Source: Actinomycetes bacterium (GTDB taxonomy: Bacteria > Actinomycetota > Actinomycetes > Actinomycetales > Cellulomonadaceae). Taken from it: DNA of 6,244 bases. The stretch is taken from positions 1-6,244 of the forward strand of contig JAEWEI010000344.1 in the NCBI GenBank assembly GCA_023389545.1, in the 5' to 3' direction. Below are positions 5,239 through 6,244 of the stretch, one piece after another; the stretch's first letter is position 1; each line of letters begins with the position of its first letter. The notes under the pieces are model-generated. The model did not search any database and had not been told where the DNA came from. It saw nothing but the letters and a program-made list of their open reading frames with translations. Position numbers and translations under genes: made by a program.

Positions 5239-6244
5239 ATGACCCACAGCGGAATCGACCTCCCAGCCCTCGACCCTGCGGTCCGGCCGCAGGACGACCT
5301 CTTCGGACACGTCAACGGGCGCTGGCTCGCCTCCCACCAGATCCCCGCGGACCGGGCCTCAGACGGCGCGTTCCGCGCGCTGCACGACCGCGCCGAGGAG
5401 CAGGTGCGGGACATCATCACGGACGCCGCGAGCCAGTCCGCGGAGGGGCAGGCCCCCCAGGACATCCAGGCGAAGATCGGCGCGCTGTACGCGAGCTTCA
5501 TGGACGAGGACGCGGTGGAGGCCGCCGGCACGCAGCCGCTGCGGCCCGACCTCGAGCTGATCGAGCAGGCTGGCGACAGGGCCGCGCTCACCGAGGCGCT
5601 GGGCGTGCTGCAGCGCACCGGGGCCGCGGGCGCCGTCGGCTTCTGGGTCGACAACGACGCCAAGGACCCGACGCGTTACGTCGTGTACCTCGCCCAGTCC
5701 GGCCTGGGGCTGCCCGACGAGTCGTACTACCGCGACGCGCAGTACGCGACGGTGCTGGCCGCCTACCGCCCGCACGTCGCGCGCATGCTGCTGCTCGGCG
5801 GGGTGGCTGCCGACCAGGAGCAGGCGGACGAGCTCGCCGGGCGCGTGCTGTCGCTCGAGACGCGGCTCGCGCAGGGGCACTGGGACGTGGTCAAGGACCG
5901 CGACGCCGAGCTGACGTACAACCCGATGACGCTCGCCCGGCTCGCCGACCAGGCGCCCGGCTTCGACTGGGCGGCGTGGGCCCGCGCGCTGGGCGCCCCC
6001 GAGGGCTCCCTGGACGACGTGGTCATGCAGGAGCCGTCCTACGCGCAGGCCTTCGCTGCGCTGTGGTCCGAGCTGCCGATCGAGGACTGGAAGGCGTGGA
6101 TGGCCTACCACGCGGTCAGCTCGCGGGCGCCGTACCTCACGCGCGAGATCGTGCAGGCGAACTTCGACTTCTACGGGCGCACCCTCACCGGCGCCCAGCA
6201 GCTCCGGGACCGCTGGAAGCGCGGCGTCAGCCTGGTGCAGGGCG
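5239..6244 (+). CDS. M13 family zinc metallopeptidase (3'-partial)
   Basis: N-terminal 335 residues of a neprilysin/PepO-like peptidase; the frame is open from ATG 5239 to the window edge. Family landmarks of the M13 N-terminal (non-catalytic lid) domain are DDLFGHVNGRWL at 19-30, IPADR with a following FRAL (35-48), the KIGALYASFMDED segment around 79-92, and SGLGLPDESYY at 154-164. NPMTLARLADQAPGFDW and AYHAVSSRAPYL come further on. The complete protein should be about 650 residues, and the zinc site HExxH with the downstream Glu lies beyond the window, so activity cannot be checked here. There is no signal peptide or transmembrane segment at the N-terminus, which points to a cytosolic or non-classically exported oligopeptidase that cleaves short peptides. 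It is divergent from rpiB across 42 bases, and the two may share promoter control. Confidence 0.92.
   Translation, partial: MTHSGIDLPALDPAVRPQDDLFGHVNGRWLASHQIPADRASDGAFRALHDRAEEQVRDIITDAASQSAEGQAPQDIQAKIGALYASFMDEDAVEAAGTQPLRPDLELIEQAGDRAALTEALGVLQRTGAAGAVGFWVDNDAKDPTRYVVYLAQSGLGLPDESYYRDAQYATVLAAYRPHVARMLLLGGVAADQEQADELAGRVLSLETRLAQGHWDVVKDRDAELTYNPMTLARLADQAPGFDWAAWARALGAPEGSLDDVVMQEPSYAQAFAALWSELPIEDWKAWMAYHAVSSRAPYLTREIVQANFDFYGRTLTGAQQLRDRWKRGVSLVQG

Noticed and set aside
5197..5337. N-terminal extension of rpiB to an upstream ATG at 5337
   Set aside because: It would run antisense through the start of the peptidase gene, and the added 47 residues have no RpiB similarity. The canonical MRIHVATDHAG start lies at 5196 with an AGGA site.
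5359..6111. 250-codon minus-strand frame inside the M13 peptidase gene
   Set aside because: It is antisense to conserved M13 sequence, and the frame composition is typical of a shadow.

Overview
The window is a protein-dense stretch of very GC-rich DNA with strong G/C bias at third codon positions. It looks like a high-GC actinobacterium, and the gene families (metY with a CoA-binding partner, an Eis-type acetyltransferase, a GSGNGEQ-type RpiB, an M13 peptidase) suggest Micrococcales or a near relative. That placement is inferred from family resemblance, not from a search. Seven protein genes fill almost everything. No RNA gene, insertion sequence, CRISPR array or phage remnant is visible, and no gene-free stretch exceeds about 100 bases.

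Layout. (1) Bases 2-1785, plus strand: the 3' part of metY (O-acetylhomoserine sulfhydrylase, cut by the window's left edge). It overlaps by an ATGA junction the start of a small CoA-binding Rossmann protein, so the two are translationally coupled. (2) Bases 1765-3273, minus strand: a two-gene unit read leftward. The first gene is a membrane-anchored SpoIIE/PP2C-type Ser/Thr phosphatase. The second is a small alkyltransferase-like (MGMT family) protein whose active-site Cys is replaced by Trp. The last 21 bases of the latter overlap tail-to-tail with the CoA-binding gene. (3) Bases 3367-4641, plus strand: an Eis-family GNAT acetyltransferase, divergent from the phosphatase. (4) Bases 4640-4736: a dense set of inverted repeats forming a probable bidirectional terminator between convergent genes, with two mutually exclusive long stems. 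(5) Bases 4738-5196, minus strand: rpiB, ribose/galactose-type sugar-phosphate isomerase. (6) Bases 5239-6244, plus strand: the N-terminal half of an M13 (neprilysin-like) zinc metallopeptidase, cut by the right edge and divergent from rpiB across 42 bases.

The content is mostly housekeeping: methionine/sulfur assimilation, pentose phosphate interconversion, DNA alkylation-damage recognition, a regulatory phosphatase, acetylation and peptide turnover. I see no convincing new multi-gene system. The points most worth a second look are the nested hairpins at 4640-4736, the Trp-Trp variant of the alkyltransferase active site, the metY/CoA-binding coupling, and three starts (3273, 3367, 5239) that look leaderless, each with a -10-like hexamer 6-7 bases upstream and no Shine-Dalgarno sequence. 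Two very long open frames (1891-4641 plus, 2188-4584 minus) contain real genes at one end but are otherwise antisense shadows.
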